Source of the DNA: Phyto melanocephala
Lineage: Eukaryota > Arthropoda > Insecta > Diptera > Rhinophoridae
Length of the DNA stretch: 64,000 nt
Direction of reading: 5' to 3'
NCBI GenBank assembly: GCA_941918925.1
Contig: OW799233.1
Span: 5,634,001 to 5,698,000 of the forward strand
Part shown: piece by piece, positions 25,261-37,345 of the stretch
Layout: each line of letters starts with the position of its first letter
Numbering within the stretch: the first letter of the stretch is position 1
Translations under genes and position numbers: made by a program
Notes under the pieces: generated by a model
What the model was told of the DNA's origin: nothing
Seen by the model: the letters and a program-made list of their open reading frames with translations, nothing else
The model's database searches: none

Positions 25261-25831
25261 TGAACTTTTTTTCAGTGATGAATCTGTGCATTATTTATTC
25301 TAGACATATTTGTAAAGTCTGGAAAATAAAAAATATTTATATAAAAGGTGTTGGACACAAATTAAAGAATCATTTAAATATTAATTAAAAAATCGTTATT
25401 TTAAATTATTAAAAATATTTTTAATTCAGTTTATTACAAATAGGTTCCGGTTAAAAATTAAAAATTATGTCGGTCAAACAAATATTATTTCATTTGTCGG
25501 TACAAAAAAACATTTACACAATTATCTTTTCATGAAAAATGTCTAGACAAATAATTTTCTTGAAAAATTAATTTATACAAAAATTGTATAAATATTTTTA
25601 ATAGAGAATAATAATAAACAAAATTTGTAATTTTATTTAAACACACAATTTAAAGTTGATTATAAAAATCACTAGGTTTTGAAATTTTTCTTTTAACTCT
25701 TTAAAGAAAAATCAAATTGTGACTTCTTTTTAATTTAAAACGCGAAAATATTAAACAACCTTGATACAACTCTTAAAACAACCGGAAAACTTGTTGTTGC
25801 TTTTACCGCCTCAGCACCAATATTACAAAGG

Positions 25832-26236
25832 CCCCTTTCGCATTAGGCAACTTTAATTGCGCAAGTCTTGTGCTTGTGGGTGTGAGAGGAAAGATCGGTG
25901 TGAAGGGGAAAAAATTGCCGAGATTTGAGTACAGACTTGCTTGTACTTGGCAATTCTGCTTCTGCTGTCATTCTTGTCTTGGAATATTTATTTGTTTTTG
26001 ACATTGTCTTTTATTTCTTCTTCGGTGTGTTGTGTAGTTTAGTATGTGTAAAAATTTTATTTGTTTATAAGTGAATCAAATATTTAAAAATGATGAGAAA
26101 TTGGAAAATTTAAGCATAAGCAAATTAAACTTGCTCAACCAAGTTGCTCAATGTGAACATAAAAGCAAGTTCAAAAGAAAATAAATAAAAATTAAAATTA
26201 TACTTGCGCAATTAAAGTTGCCTAATGCGAAAGGGA
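25832..26236. mobile_element. MITE with long terminal inverted repeats
   Basis: The left end, CCCTTTCGCATTAGGCAACT then TTAATTGCGCAAGT (25833-25866), is matched by its exact reverse complement at 26202-26235. Outside this the similarity continues imperfectly (GGCC against GGAC). Length is about 405 bp and non-coding; the interior is T/G-rich on the left and A-rich on the right. Flanking bases ACAAAG and CCAAAG may be remains of a target-site duplication. Superfamily not determined. Confidence 0.85.
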
Positions 26237-27457
26237 CCAAAGTGAAGCAAACATTCCTTGCTCTTCTTTTCTTTATTTTTCTTAAGTACCAGGTTTGCAT
26301 GCCGCAAGCACTTTGCTACCACCACCTTATGGTTGTTTGCAATGTGCATTCTTTTCATTTCTCTTTTGAGTTACAATAGAATGAAATGATTTCTTTCACT
26401 TCTTATTGTTCTTTTGTTTTTTTTTTTTTACTTGTACACGATATTTAAACATAAACACTTGTAGCGGTGGCCATTAAATGACTAAAATATTTTTTCATCT
26501 CTTCTTTTTGATTTTGAAACTAACTGAACGTGTGTAAGTAAGACAATTTAAAACGTACAATAATGACAATTAAAATTGTATATTTTAAATTACCAATTAA
26601 AATGTGTGCTAAACTTTAAAAATGAATAAAAAGGTTAAATTAACACAGATGATAAATCCTCAAAGGAGGTCTAAAAACTAAAATGAAAATATGGATTTCT
26701 CAAATTACAAGTAAAATAAATACAGTATATGTGTTTAGATACACATGTGCCCTTAATTATGAAAGTGGTCTAAGTCATATATTTTTTTATTTCGAGATAT
26801 TTACTGTTTTACCTTTTGATAAATTAACAAGAATATTTCTATATTGTGCAGCATTCAAATTTGGGATTTAATTAGTCTCAATTAATGAAAACTTTATATG
26901 AATATGTAATTTTATGTATATCTCATATGGAAATATGGTTTTCGATGCTTGAATTGACTGTGACCATTTACAAAACTAACTGAGTTACGTGACCAGAGAA
27001 AGAAATAACGATTAGTAACGATTGAATAAGTAAAGTAATTCTTGAATATTTATTAATTTTAAGTTAAAAGTAATTCATTCTTTTTATGACTAAAGTCTAA
27101 TAATGTAGTATAGTTAACAAATAATAACGTCTGTATAGTTTTCTCAGTTATTGGTCGTATAAAGTCGATATAATCCAATGTTTTTTATATATTTTTGCTC
27201 TTCCCCTTTAAGGTGAAAGATTTAAATTGTAGAATTTAGAGTCATCATAAGTAGTTTTATAATGCATTTTATGAGGTAAAGTTTTCAGAAATCTTATGTC
27301 TTTGAGTTACTGATACAATTGATACTTTATAAAAATAATTCTAAAAATTTAATTATAGACGTAATGAAATTAAGTGAAAATATTTGAAGAATTACAGAAA
27401 ATAATTACATTTTCAATTCTTAGTAGGTATTAAAGTATTTAGTTCAGTTTACTTGCG
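26237..27457. other. AT-rich tract with no recognised gene
   Basis: Open frame 26683-26871 has no domain. No repeat recognised. Confidence 0.5.
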
Positions 27458-27599
27458 TCCATCATATTGATCTCTTTGTGATACCTGTAAGAAAATGAGA
27501 AAAAAAGAATAGATTAGAACGATAGATCATCAACCGTTTCTTAGAAAATCTGCTACAAACCTGAACTGGTTTAGTAAATCACCCAAACTGCCTTATAAA

Positions 27600-27800
27600 G
27601 GTAGAAATTTTAGCTAGACTTAGCATTGCTGAACAGTGACAGAGAATGCGATATATGGTTTCCTCCTCGTCATCGCCTTAACAGCTACTACAGAAGTAAT
27701 AACACAGTCTTCCCATTCTCCTGGCATGATTGCCAAAACTTAAGAGTAGTCGTCACAGCTACAATATATTTTACATGATTCCGGTCAAACCCCAGTAGCT
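27600..27800 (-). pseudogene. LINE ORF2 C-terminal zinc-knuckle fragment
   Basis: The minus strand reads NHARRMGRLCYYFCSSC, a stop, then GDDEEETIYRILCHCSAML. The CxxC, acidic EEET and LCHC pattern matches the cysteine motif C-terminal to RNase H in ORF2 of I/R1-like and related LINEs of flies. Stops are present. Other fragments of this general type on the same strand lie at 30.4 and 36-37.3 kb. Confidence 0.6.
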
Positions 27801-30339
27801 GCTTGGTGTGTCAAATATATATTCTGGTTATGTTATCCTCGCAATATTACACCCAGTGTAGAAGCGCTATCCAATTTTAAAACAAAGCGCTAGTAAATTT
27901 TAAAACTTAACCGAAAATGGATGCTGGGTTGATAATTTTGTTATTACTAATTGTTCGATAAAAGGTAACCAACCCATACTTGTATAAATCACCCCTCATT
28001 AGTAAAGTCCACCCACCACAAATTTGTATCTTTTGGTAACACCTAAATATGCAGTTAATCGCGCCACTTTTAATTCAGCAATTTACATAATGTGCTAATT
28101 AAATTATAAATAGCAGTCATCTCACAATTTTTCATTCATTTTTGGTTCACAGAAATATATCCCAACACATGCGATAATAAGCTTAAATACAGTGTGTAAA
28201 GTGATAATAAACTAATTATTTAAGGTTAACTAATTTAAATTTGTACTGCATTTTCCTGAAAAAAAAAAAAAAGAAAAAAAAATTTTTCTTTAACGAAGCA
28301 ACAGAAAAAGTTTGGAGATTTCTTTTATTTACAGTGGGAAAATACGTTTGCTATCTTCTAGTGCCATATCCATTACGGGTAAGAAGTTCCTTATTAACTG
28401 CAATTGTTATAAAGTAAATACAAAAATTTTGTTTGTCATAGATCTGGCACTAGATTAATAAAATATCACGTGCATACTGAATACACCAAAACCGGCTTCA
28501 GTTAACTACATGTGGTTAAAATCCATAGTCGAAGAAGTGTTTTAAAGCCATACTCTTCACATTCATCTCCAAAGTGAAAAAAAGAGGGAAAAACAATTTG
28601 TAGAACCATGCGCGACTCCTTAAGTTATCAGCAATCAGATATGGGTTTGGTTTAAGGCTGTTAAAATTTCTGCTAATTTATACTTCAATTCAATTCACAT
28701 ATAATTATGTGCCCATTGACAAAGATCATTTGTAAAACTTTAATTTATTAATAGAAAACGGCTATGATAAATTTTGTTAAAGACAGAAAAGAAAAAAATA
28801 ATATTTGCGTGATTAGTGACGACGAGGTTAAAATTAACATTTTCATTGAACCCTTAATTATTGTTTTTTTTTTTTAAACAAAGGGAATAATTTTGGTGTT
28901 TCTATACATTAGCGGTTAGAAATAGCTTATAAACAAAGTTGCTGTACAATGTTGAACACAAAATAATTGTAACGGAATCATCAAAGGAAAGAAGATATAA
29001 CATTTTACGTTCATCCAATTTTTACACATCATCTAGCTTTTTCACACTTGCAGAGACCCTATAGCTGAATGTACATTCATCGTGGGAGTAGTGCAATCAA
29101 AGTAAGTTGTAATTTCTTTTTTTTATGAATAATTTAGTTTGCAAAAATCACCTAACTGAGTACACCTAAAACGTGTAAAAAAAAAAGATAAAAATAAAAA
29201 AAAAGAAATGCTTTTATTTAAATTTAAATCTTAAATTAATAAACCTAAAATATTGTATTAAGTGTTAAATAAAATAAATATAAAAACGTATGATTTTAAA
29301 AGTGCAAAATAATTATTTTTACCGTGTAAATAAATTTTTTGGTGATTTTTGTATAAAAGAAGTAACAGATAAAGTAAATGAAAGAAATAGAAAAACGAGG
29401 AATAAATTTGTAAAGAAAAAAAAGGAATGAAAGAAAAAGAAAAGAAAATTTTTAAATAAAATAATTAAATGATAAATCGAAATCTATTGTGAATGTGAAT
29501 AAAAATTAATACTAAATTAAAACTAATTATAGCATCGGTTTCTTTCATTTACCCTACCAGAAGTGTATCATATGGATGTATGTATAATGATTTTTATTTT
29601 TTTTACATAAAATAATTGTATAAATAGGTATTTAGTATAGCAACTTGTTTTACTTTGTTTTTTTTTTCTGTAACTTAAGTAATTCCTAAACACTACTCGC
29701 TAACGTTGTGGGCTTTTATTGTAAACCCTAATTTTTTTTCTTTTCTTTGTCCTCACTTTTAGTTTTGTAAAGTTCATTGAACTTTTCTTAATTGCTGATT
29801 TGTATATAGTTAATCAGCTGTTATGTTTATAAACAATGTTTTTGATTAAGAAAATTTGAAATTTATAAGAAAATCATTTTTTTTTTCCTTATTTGCTTTT
29901 ATTTTTTTTGGTGAAATCATTTCTATTATTAAGTTTATGTCGTATCTTGATAGAATAATTAGATTATACAAGTTTTGAATTATACTACATATGAATTATT
30001 CAGTAAATAAATGTTTACAATGAATTTGTAATTTGTGGATCATTTGATTTCAAGTGGTTGATAGTCTAAGTAGTAGTGGTGATATTAAATACTGGGATCA
30101 TCAAGACATTTAGTTCGGGATATTATATTGATGATCAAGGTCGGGAGGGCTAAATGTTGCAATGCTAACATCAGTTTGCAACAAAAATGGTTAATATGAT
30201 TTGTGTTGCATTAGTTTTTTTTATTTCCATTAAAGTTACTTTACCCAAGTCAATAATTCTAGTCTCCTATTCTAAATTTTTTTTATCCATAGTTATATAG
30301 CCAATTTGATAGTTTTTGCATGCATATTAAAATATATAA
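27801..30339. other. Non-coding tract with two exon-like segments
   Basis: Mostly AT-rich and featureless. Two short stretches, 28335-28378 (44 bp) and 29054-29101 (48 bp), are each preceded by a pyrimidine-rich acceptor ending CAG and followed by GTAAG. No reading frame joins both without a stop, so they are not called as coding exons; they could be untranslated exons or chance. Confidence 0.35.
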
Positions 30340-30359
30340 TTCTCTCGCAGCCAGTTTTA

Positions 30360-30860
30360 AGGTATGGTTGGATATCCGAACACACCCTATTAGCCGACGA
30401 GCCAGAGCCGGATTTATGCATGCCCATATCTAATCGAGCCTTGAGAAAATAAATTTGGACCTTAATTTTCGTTATATGCTACACCAGAGTCCTTTATCCA
30501 TCTCGTCTGAGCCTATATATGACGATACGTATCTATACAAAGTTCGCAAGCAGAGAGGGGTTTACTCCAGTAGGCATGGATCCGCTGATCACTACGAGAT
30601 GCGCCGCTGTTAGCAAGGCCATCGTCTACACAGTTCCGATCAATGATCCAGTGTTCCCGTGAAGGTGTGGCCATCCATTTTTAAGGATGTCAGACGAGTT
30701 TTGATACCGAGTAGACGTTAATCAAGGACCTGATGCCAGCTTGACAGTCGATGTAAATCCCTATATTCCTATGGAGTACCTTGTAATACCTCAGCTAGCG
30801 TGCCGACAATTTTATCGCAGATATTTCAGCCTGTAGTATGCTGTATTCATTTAAAAATTT
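30360..30860 (-). pseudogene. LINE RNase H-domain fragment
   Basis: On the minus strand, ILQAEISAIKLSA is followed by NIGIYIDCQAGIRSLIN and YSVSKLV. These are the middle blocks of the RNase H domain of I-superfamily LINEs, with the Asp of the D-x-Q-A-A-I motif retained (IDCQAGI). Further on, DGLANSGAS, SACELCIDTY and TRWIKDSG correspond to the segment following RNase H. Stops and frame changes occur throughout. The local base composition is visibly less AT-rich than the surroundings, consistent with former coding sequence. Confidence 0.7.
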
Positions 30861-32120
30861 TAAAAATATTAGGTCTTCCTCTTATCTGATATAGATGCTG
30901 CCACCTACATCATTTCTCTCCTTTGGCCCTTCCATACATTTGGAAGAAGCAGTCTTCTGCTCCTATCCTCGAGATAGCAGAGAAAAATTTCGAAAACATT
31001 TCTTTGAAAGAACTCAACTCAAAATAAAACTAATAAATGTTCATATATTTCAAACACGTGTTGCCAAATAAAAAGGTACTATTTTTACAAATTCACAAGG
31101 ACGCGTGTAATATTCATTGTCATTTTCATTATCATGATTATCATTTTAAATAAATACTAAAGACAGATGTAAAACATCTTTGACTAAGAGCATTTTCACA
31201 ATTAGCACTAAACGAATTCCATTTAACAACAACCATTTCAAAAAGGTTCATATATGAGAGCATCATGAAAATCACATTAAACTAATTTAGTTAAAAGTTA
31301 TGTGGTGTTAAGGAGCTGATAAACTCTTTCTTATTTACTTAGACCACTTTCATAATTAAGAACACATATGAATGTTTAACAGAGCAAGTATAAAGAAATA
31401 CCTCGTAAAAGAAAAACAAAACTATTCAAAGAATTTCAAATTAAATTCACCACTTTTTGCAAATACTCTTGAGAACAGTAAGTGCTTAAAGCATAATACG
31501 AAATATTCCTCATCAATTATTAAAATGCTTTTGCATCAACTAATAGCTGGTTATAAATCAAAGACGGAAAATTAATTTTATGTGTTTCATTGTTTTTTTT
31601 TTTTTGTTTTGTTTTGTTTCTGCTTTTGCTTTAAGTTTAAACCTGGCGTTCGTAATTTTTTGTGTGTATTTAGATTTATGCTTGTCATGTTGTTGTTGTT
31701 GTAGTTATTTTTCTTAGTGCTGTAATAAGAAAACATAAATTTCGCTTAAATTTGCGGCATTTAACAGATGAAACATTAATTGAAATTTAATTGGGGGTAA
31801 ATAAATCACTGAAATTACATTAGAATTGAACGAAAGACAAGAAAAGGTATTAAAGGACATAGACATAATAAACAACATTAAGTATTTACATGTTGTAGTT
31901 ACATATACATATAAAGAAAGTAATAAAAATAAGGCATTATACGAAATTAAGGCTTAATAGAATTATAAATCTTTAGCAAGAAAATAAATCTGCCATTAGT
32001 CGATCAATTTAACTTATTGTGAAAACATTAAAGCATTTAATGAACGCATGAAAAAAGTTATTTTCAAAACTAGTTATAATAGTCGTTGGAAAAACATATG
32101 TATAGCTAACTGGTTTCTTA
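30861..32120. other. AT-rich tract with no recognised gene
   Basis: Open frame 31372-31575 is low-complexity and unsupported. No repeat recognised. Confidence 0.5.
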
Positions 32121-32124
32121 TTTT

Positions 32125-32640
32125 TTCTTTATTTATTTATTTATTTATTTATTTATACATAAAAAATAAAAATAAAATTTATTAAAGTGTAAAATAGTTC
32201 AAGTTTTTTAAGAAAATGTACTTTAATGAAGAAGATACTAAAATAAGATGTAAAATAATATATCTGTTTATTACGTTGATATTTGTATGAAAGTCAATGT
32301 AGACAAATAAATTGTTAAAATTTTTATAAATTCTACGTAAAGGATCAAAATTTGCATGTTTCATAGTATAATATTTAATATTTAAAAAATTATAATTTCT
32401 AGAAGGACGAAAAGGAATATTGATTTTTATTCTAACAAGAAAGAATTCTAAAGTGATACTCTCATTTAATAATTTTAAAACAAATGTTGCATTTAACATA
32501 AGTCTACGACTTTTAACAGTTGGATGTCTTAGAAGAGCCAAGCATCTTTTATAAGAGGGAAGTCTCAATGAATCCCAGCGAATCAATTGTTTTATTGTAT
32601 ACGAAACTGTAATTTCCTGCAAGGTCATTTAATAATTCAC
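32125..32640 (-). pseudogene. LINE ORF2 C-terminus with (TAAA)n tail
   Basis: A 148-codon open frame (32182-32628, minus) contains PSYKRCLALL, KSRRLMLNATFVLKLLN, INIPFRPSRNYNFLNI and ANFDPLRRIYKNFN. This is the pattern of the region after the reverse transcriptase in CR1/Jockey-type LINE ORF2. It ends at a stop about 25 bp before a run of TTTA repeats (plus strand, about 32128-32154), the expected 3' microsatellite tail. The rest of ORF2 is absent: a classic 5'-truncated insertion. The open frame is uninterrupted, so it is younger than the other LINE relics here. Confidence 0.72.
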
Positions 32641-34239
32641 ATAATTCAAGATTTACACCATTTATCGATTAGCAGTTATTATATATACCAAGTCTAGTAA
32701 AAATTTTATATTTACTTTCTTTAACATTTAGTTACATTAATTGTCTCCTTATATTTAATGCTTTAGGTTAAAAGTAAAACAGTGCTGAAAAAGTATGGAC
32801 AATTGGGTACTAGGCCCAAATTTTTCAAAAACTGCAATTTTGCAATTAATTGAAGAAAATTGTAATAGCTACAATCAACCTTACCTGTGCGTAAGCCCTC
32901 GATATAACTCATTGAAATTTCTCACCATATAAGCCTTTTCATACTCTTTCTGATGACTCAGAGATACCAAGAATCACTACTCTGCTTGCAACACAAAATT
33001 ACCAAATAATTTTTTTGTAAGAAAGACAGTAAGTCGCCGTAAAAAAAAATTATTAAAACTAAAAAAAATAATAATAAATCGTTCTTATTAAATACTGGTT
33101 GAGGCATTGCCAGCCTTAACAATATTTTTGTGTTTTATTAAGTTTTAAAATAAATTACGATATCGTTGTTAGTGCAAATTATTTGAAAATTGTGAAATTA
33201 TTTCTTATCGACTTTCAAATACCATTTAAAATACCATTTCATTTGCTTTTTTATATTTTTTTGTTATATGGCAACAACAAGTGCCCCATATATACCCAGC
33301 TATCAAAGTACCCCGCTAAGTTTTAACAAAATCCATCTTGTACTTATTGAGTCCATTAAGTTTTGGAAGATCGACAAAAATTCTTAAAAGTTTTGTTCTG
33401 CATTTTAAATGGTTGATTACATGCACCGCCATTAAAAAGTTTTTTTTACAATCATTATATAATTTAATTTTTTTTTATTTACATTTCAATAGGTACCTTG
33501 TCCCTTTACGAACAGCATATAAAAAAAATTTGTAACGATTGCGAGCATATATTTCAGCTGCTGGATGTTTGTTTCTAAATTATCATAAATAATTAAACCT
33601 TAAAACATATTTTTAACTTGTCAAAAGTTATCGCTTGAGCCCTTTTTCACTTAAACGCTTGCTTGTGTTTCGTGCCATGAACAGAAATAATTTCAATAAC
33701 TTTTCTTTAAAGTTTGAAATACATTTGCATGATAAATTGCTAGACTAAAGAATTTTATTTATTATACTCTGAAATAAATATTCAAATAATAATAAAATAA
33801 TTGAATATAAATGAAAGCGAAAATGAGTCATGGGGGTAAGAAAATTAATTATGGTTCTTAAGTATACAAAAAAGAACTATTGTTAACACAAAAAATTAGC
33901 AAAATGAAATATTTAATTTTAGCTCTTTTACTACAAGAATCAAGAAGTATTGGCATTAATTTATAATTCCACTCTAAAGTCAGTAAAATAGCATATTGGA
34001 GAACACCCAGCCATTATCAATCTTCTTAGAAAATTAAATTTTATTTAATTTGTTTTTATAAAAATTTATGCAAGCAACGTTCAACAGTAGAAGCAGCTAA
34101 GAGACAGAGTGGCTAATTTAAACAATTTGATTATTTAGAAAATATTTACATTATTATAACAGCCGATTTTAGTGGTTTTAAACATCTTAAAATGACCTAA
34201 AGTTGTGTTAAAGTTTAACTCAGTTTAAGTAAAGAATTC
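32641..34239. other. AT-rich tract with no recognised gene
   Basis: No supported coding, RNA or repeat feature; open frame 33338-33535 lacks any recognisable domain. Confidence 0.5.
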
Positions 34240-35802
34240 TCACAGTGAAAAAGGGTATATATAGGTTTGTCATTCAGTGTGAAATTTCTACAATTTTCAT
34301 TTCCAACCCCGATTTTCTGAAAGCTTATGAATAGGGGAGTCGATTGAGCTCTGTCAGTCCGTCAGTCTGTCCGTCTGTCCGTGTGTATGTTGAAATCAAC
34401 TTTTTGAAGCCCCCCGAAATCGCTTGGATCCGGGTGAGGTATTAAAATATCAGAAATATTCGGGAGTAGATCGGTATTGAAAATTAGAAACATCGGTTAA
34501 TAAACAACTGAGATATGAGCAAAAACCCACGACCATCTCGATTTTTTTTCACAAAAACAACATTACAACAACAACATACATATATACAAACGTGTATACT
34601 GGTTAGAGAAAACGTGGGATCGAATCAAAGCTGAGCCAAAAAAAAAATTTTTTTAAGTTTTTTTAATTTTTTTTTTATTATACCCTTCACCTGTGGTGCA
34701 CAAGGGTATATATAGCTTTGTCATTCCGTTTGTAATTTCTACAATTTTCATTTCCGACCCCATAAAGTATATATTTTCTGAAAGCTTATGAATAGAGGAG
34801 TCGATTAAGCCCTGACCGTCTGTCCGTCTGTCCGTCTGCCCGTCTGTCCGTGTGTTGGTTGAAATCAACTTTTAGAAGCAACTATATGTTCCTCAGATCT
34901 CTTTATGGTATCAATCTCTTGGAAATATCCAGGAATGAATCGCTATTGAAATTCAGCACAATCGCCACATAACTTTCTGAGACATGAGCAAAAAACCACG
35001 ACCACCTCGTTTTTTTTCACAATTACAACAACAACATACATACATAGATACATGTAAAAAACATACCAAACAAAAAAAATTAAAAAAAAAAAAAATATTA
35101 AAAATAAGAAAAAAATAATAAAAAAAAACTAAAAAAAAAAATTTTTTAAAAAAATTTAAAAAAAAATTTAAAAAAATTTTTTAAAAATTTTTCTAAAAAA
35201 ATTTTTTAAAAAAATTTAAAAAAAATATAAAAAAAATAATAAAATATAAATAATATATTAAATAAAATAAAATTAAATTTTTTTGGCTCAGCTGGGATTC
35301 GATGCCACATTTATGCTAACGTGTACGTATGCACGTATTTTATATGGGATGAATGGTGATACAAACAATTGTTATTGCATGACTACACGTTGTGAAGGGT
35401 ATATAAGATTCGGCACGGCCGAATATAGCACTGTTACTTGTTTTTTTTTTTTGTTTTTTATTTAATATATTATTTATATTTTTATTATTTTTTTTATTTT
35501 TTTTTAATATTTTTTTTGTTTTATATTTATTATTTATATTTTAATTATTTTTTTTATGATTTTTTTTTTTAATTTTTTTTTAAATTTTTTTTTTAATTTT
35601 TTTTTTTTTATATTTTTTTTAACATACATACGTTAATTTTTAATTTTACAATGGGATGTTTTTATATATTTATGTTTTTTATATGTATGTACGTATTTCA
35701 TATGAGATGAATGGTGATACAAACTACTGTTATTGCATGACTACACGTTGTGAAGGGTATATAAGACTCGGCATGGCCGAATATAGCACTCTTACTTGTT
35801 TA
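34240..35802 (+). mobile_element. Older DINE-like element split by a younger copy
   Basis: 5' half 34240-34676 (GGGTATATATAGG start, TTTGTCATTCAG, GTCY-type core, ATATGAGCAAAA block) and 3' half 35444-35802 (A/T tract, ATATGAGATGAATGG, GAAGGGTATATAAG, hairpin-derived GACTCGGCATGGCCGA, CTCTTACTTG). The two halves make one element, interrupted within its A/T-rich centre by the copy at 34677-35443. Its central cassette is inverted relative to the inserted copy: the complement of GGCTCAGC (GCTGAGCC) lies upstream of the A/T tract at about 34631. Confidence 0.8.
34677..35443 (+). mobile_element. DINE-1/mini-me-like element, copy A4 (nested)
   Basis: Complete copy: TTATACCCTTCACCTGTGG start, (GTCY) tract of eight units from 34818, central A/T tract, GGCTCAGCTGGGATTCG at about 35284, perfect hairpin ATTCGGC/GCCGAAT at about 35408-35424, then CTGTTACTTG. 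It is very close to copies A1 and A2 and has the forward cassette. It landed in the A/T tract of an older relative. Confidence 0.88.
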
Positions 35803-35959
35803 TTGTGAAGAATTCCGAGATTCAAGTTTTTCTATCTATAAAGATTCTAATCAGATCCTCATATCAGTATTGTTTATCCATTTAATATGTTCCGTAATTG
35901 CTATATTCTGGAAAACAGTATTTTGATCTGGTAAACGAAAATATTTACATATCTTTCAG

Positions 35960-37345
35960 CTTATGTCACAAAGATCAAAGGCTTTGGTATTTCTTACCCT
36001 AATTACTTCATCCCATTCTCCCTCTTCCAGTATTATAGTGTTGCAGTTATCGTTCTCATACTTCTTTGGAATTTTGTCACATATTACAATATTTGGACTA
36101 AGTCAAAAACCAGCGCCTTCAATGTGATTACTTCGGGATTTTTAATTTTAATTCCTTAGCTATTTAAAGATTCACGTATTATCTATCTACGTCTAAAAGC
36201 AAAGTATTGACAAAGAAAGTGTTCCAAAGCCTCATACTTCTTCTTAGCTTGCTCTACATATCATAACAGTCCTATGAAAACTAGATAAGTTGTTATCTCG
36301 GTGAGACCTGTTACTACACTCTTTAGCCATCTACTGGCCTACACGGTTTCAGAATTTTCTTCGCTTTTTTATGATTGACTTTACCCATAGTGTGTTTGTC
36401 ACTTTACCGACAACAGTATTTTGCCACTTTTTCAAGTTTACTTTCATCGACCACACTTTTAAATCAATTTTGAAACTTTAAGGGCTTAGGATTTATCCAA
36501 GTGATTCCCAGGCTCTTTCGTTTTCGTTTATGCCGTGATAATCGATATTAGATGTTCAAAATGTATATGGGAGTTTATCACTTTTGCATATCAGAACACT
36601 CCGAGATCCATTTCCTTCATTCATTAGGGTTTTGATAACTAATTTAGTAAAGCATAAATTAGGAAAGGTCATAGTACGGTCATGTGCAGCTAGTTTGTTA
36701 TCTTTGGGCTTACGCCCCATTTTGAGCGTAACTTCCATTTACAAATTCTCAAATTCTTTGAGCTTTCTTCACCTACTTTCTTTGTGGTCTCTCCAGAATC
36801 TTCTCCAGTCAAGTAATATTCTTAGATTTTTGACTTTTTTCAATCTGTAATCTTTTATCTCAAAATAAAAGGTAGTTGTGCACCAACAGCTTTCCCATTT
36901 TGCCTTAACAAATTTCTGTCTCTTCCAGGCTAACATTGCTTCTGATCAATTCCTACATAATATATCATTTTTTTTTTTTTAACCTAAACAGTATCGCAAA
37001 ATCCTCTGCATAACAGGCTGGCTTGAACCCACGTTCGATAAAACTTTCAGTAGACTATTTACAGTGGTTACACACACATAACAACGTAGAGAAAATATCT
37101 CCTTGTGGGTTTCCTTAACATACTTTGTTTCTAATTCTTACCTCTCTTGGACTGCAACTTATCCACCCGTTCCATAAAACATCGCTACTCCATGCGATTG
37201 AGGGTATGGTATTGTTGAAAGCTCCTTCTATGTCTATGAAGACAACCATAGTATTCACACCCAGGTCAAAGCATTTTTCCACATGATAAACAAGTTCTTG
37301 TACAGCTGATTCACTCGATATGCCCTTAATTTAAGTGTTTAATTT
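35960..37345 (-). pseudogene. LINE ORF2 reverse transcriptase and RNase H pseudogene
   Basis: On the minus strand, from high to low coordinate: KGISSESAVQELVYHVEKC, VVFIDIEGAFNN (RT motif A, catalytic Asp kept), GNPQGDIFSTLLC (RT motif B) and ACYAEDFAIL (motif C; YADD reads YAED). Then a thumb-like KWKLRSKWGVSPKITN (about 36690-36740) and VVDESKLEK (about 36440), recalling the start of RNase H. Order fits an I/R1-type non-LTR retrotransposon. Many stops and frameshifts show it is dead. The endonuclease part and the 3' end were not found. Confidence 0.8.
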
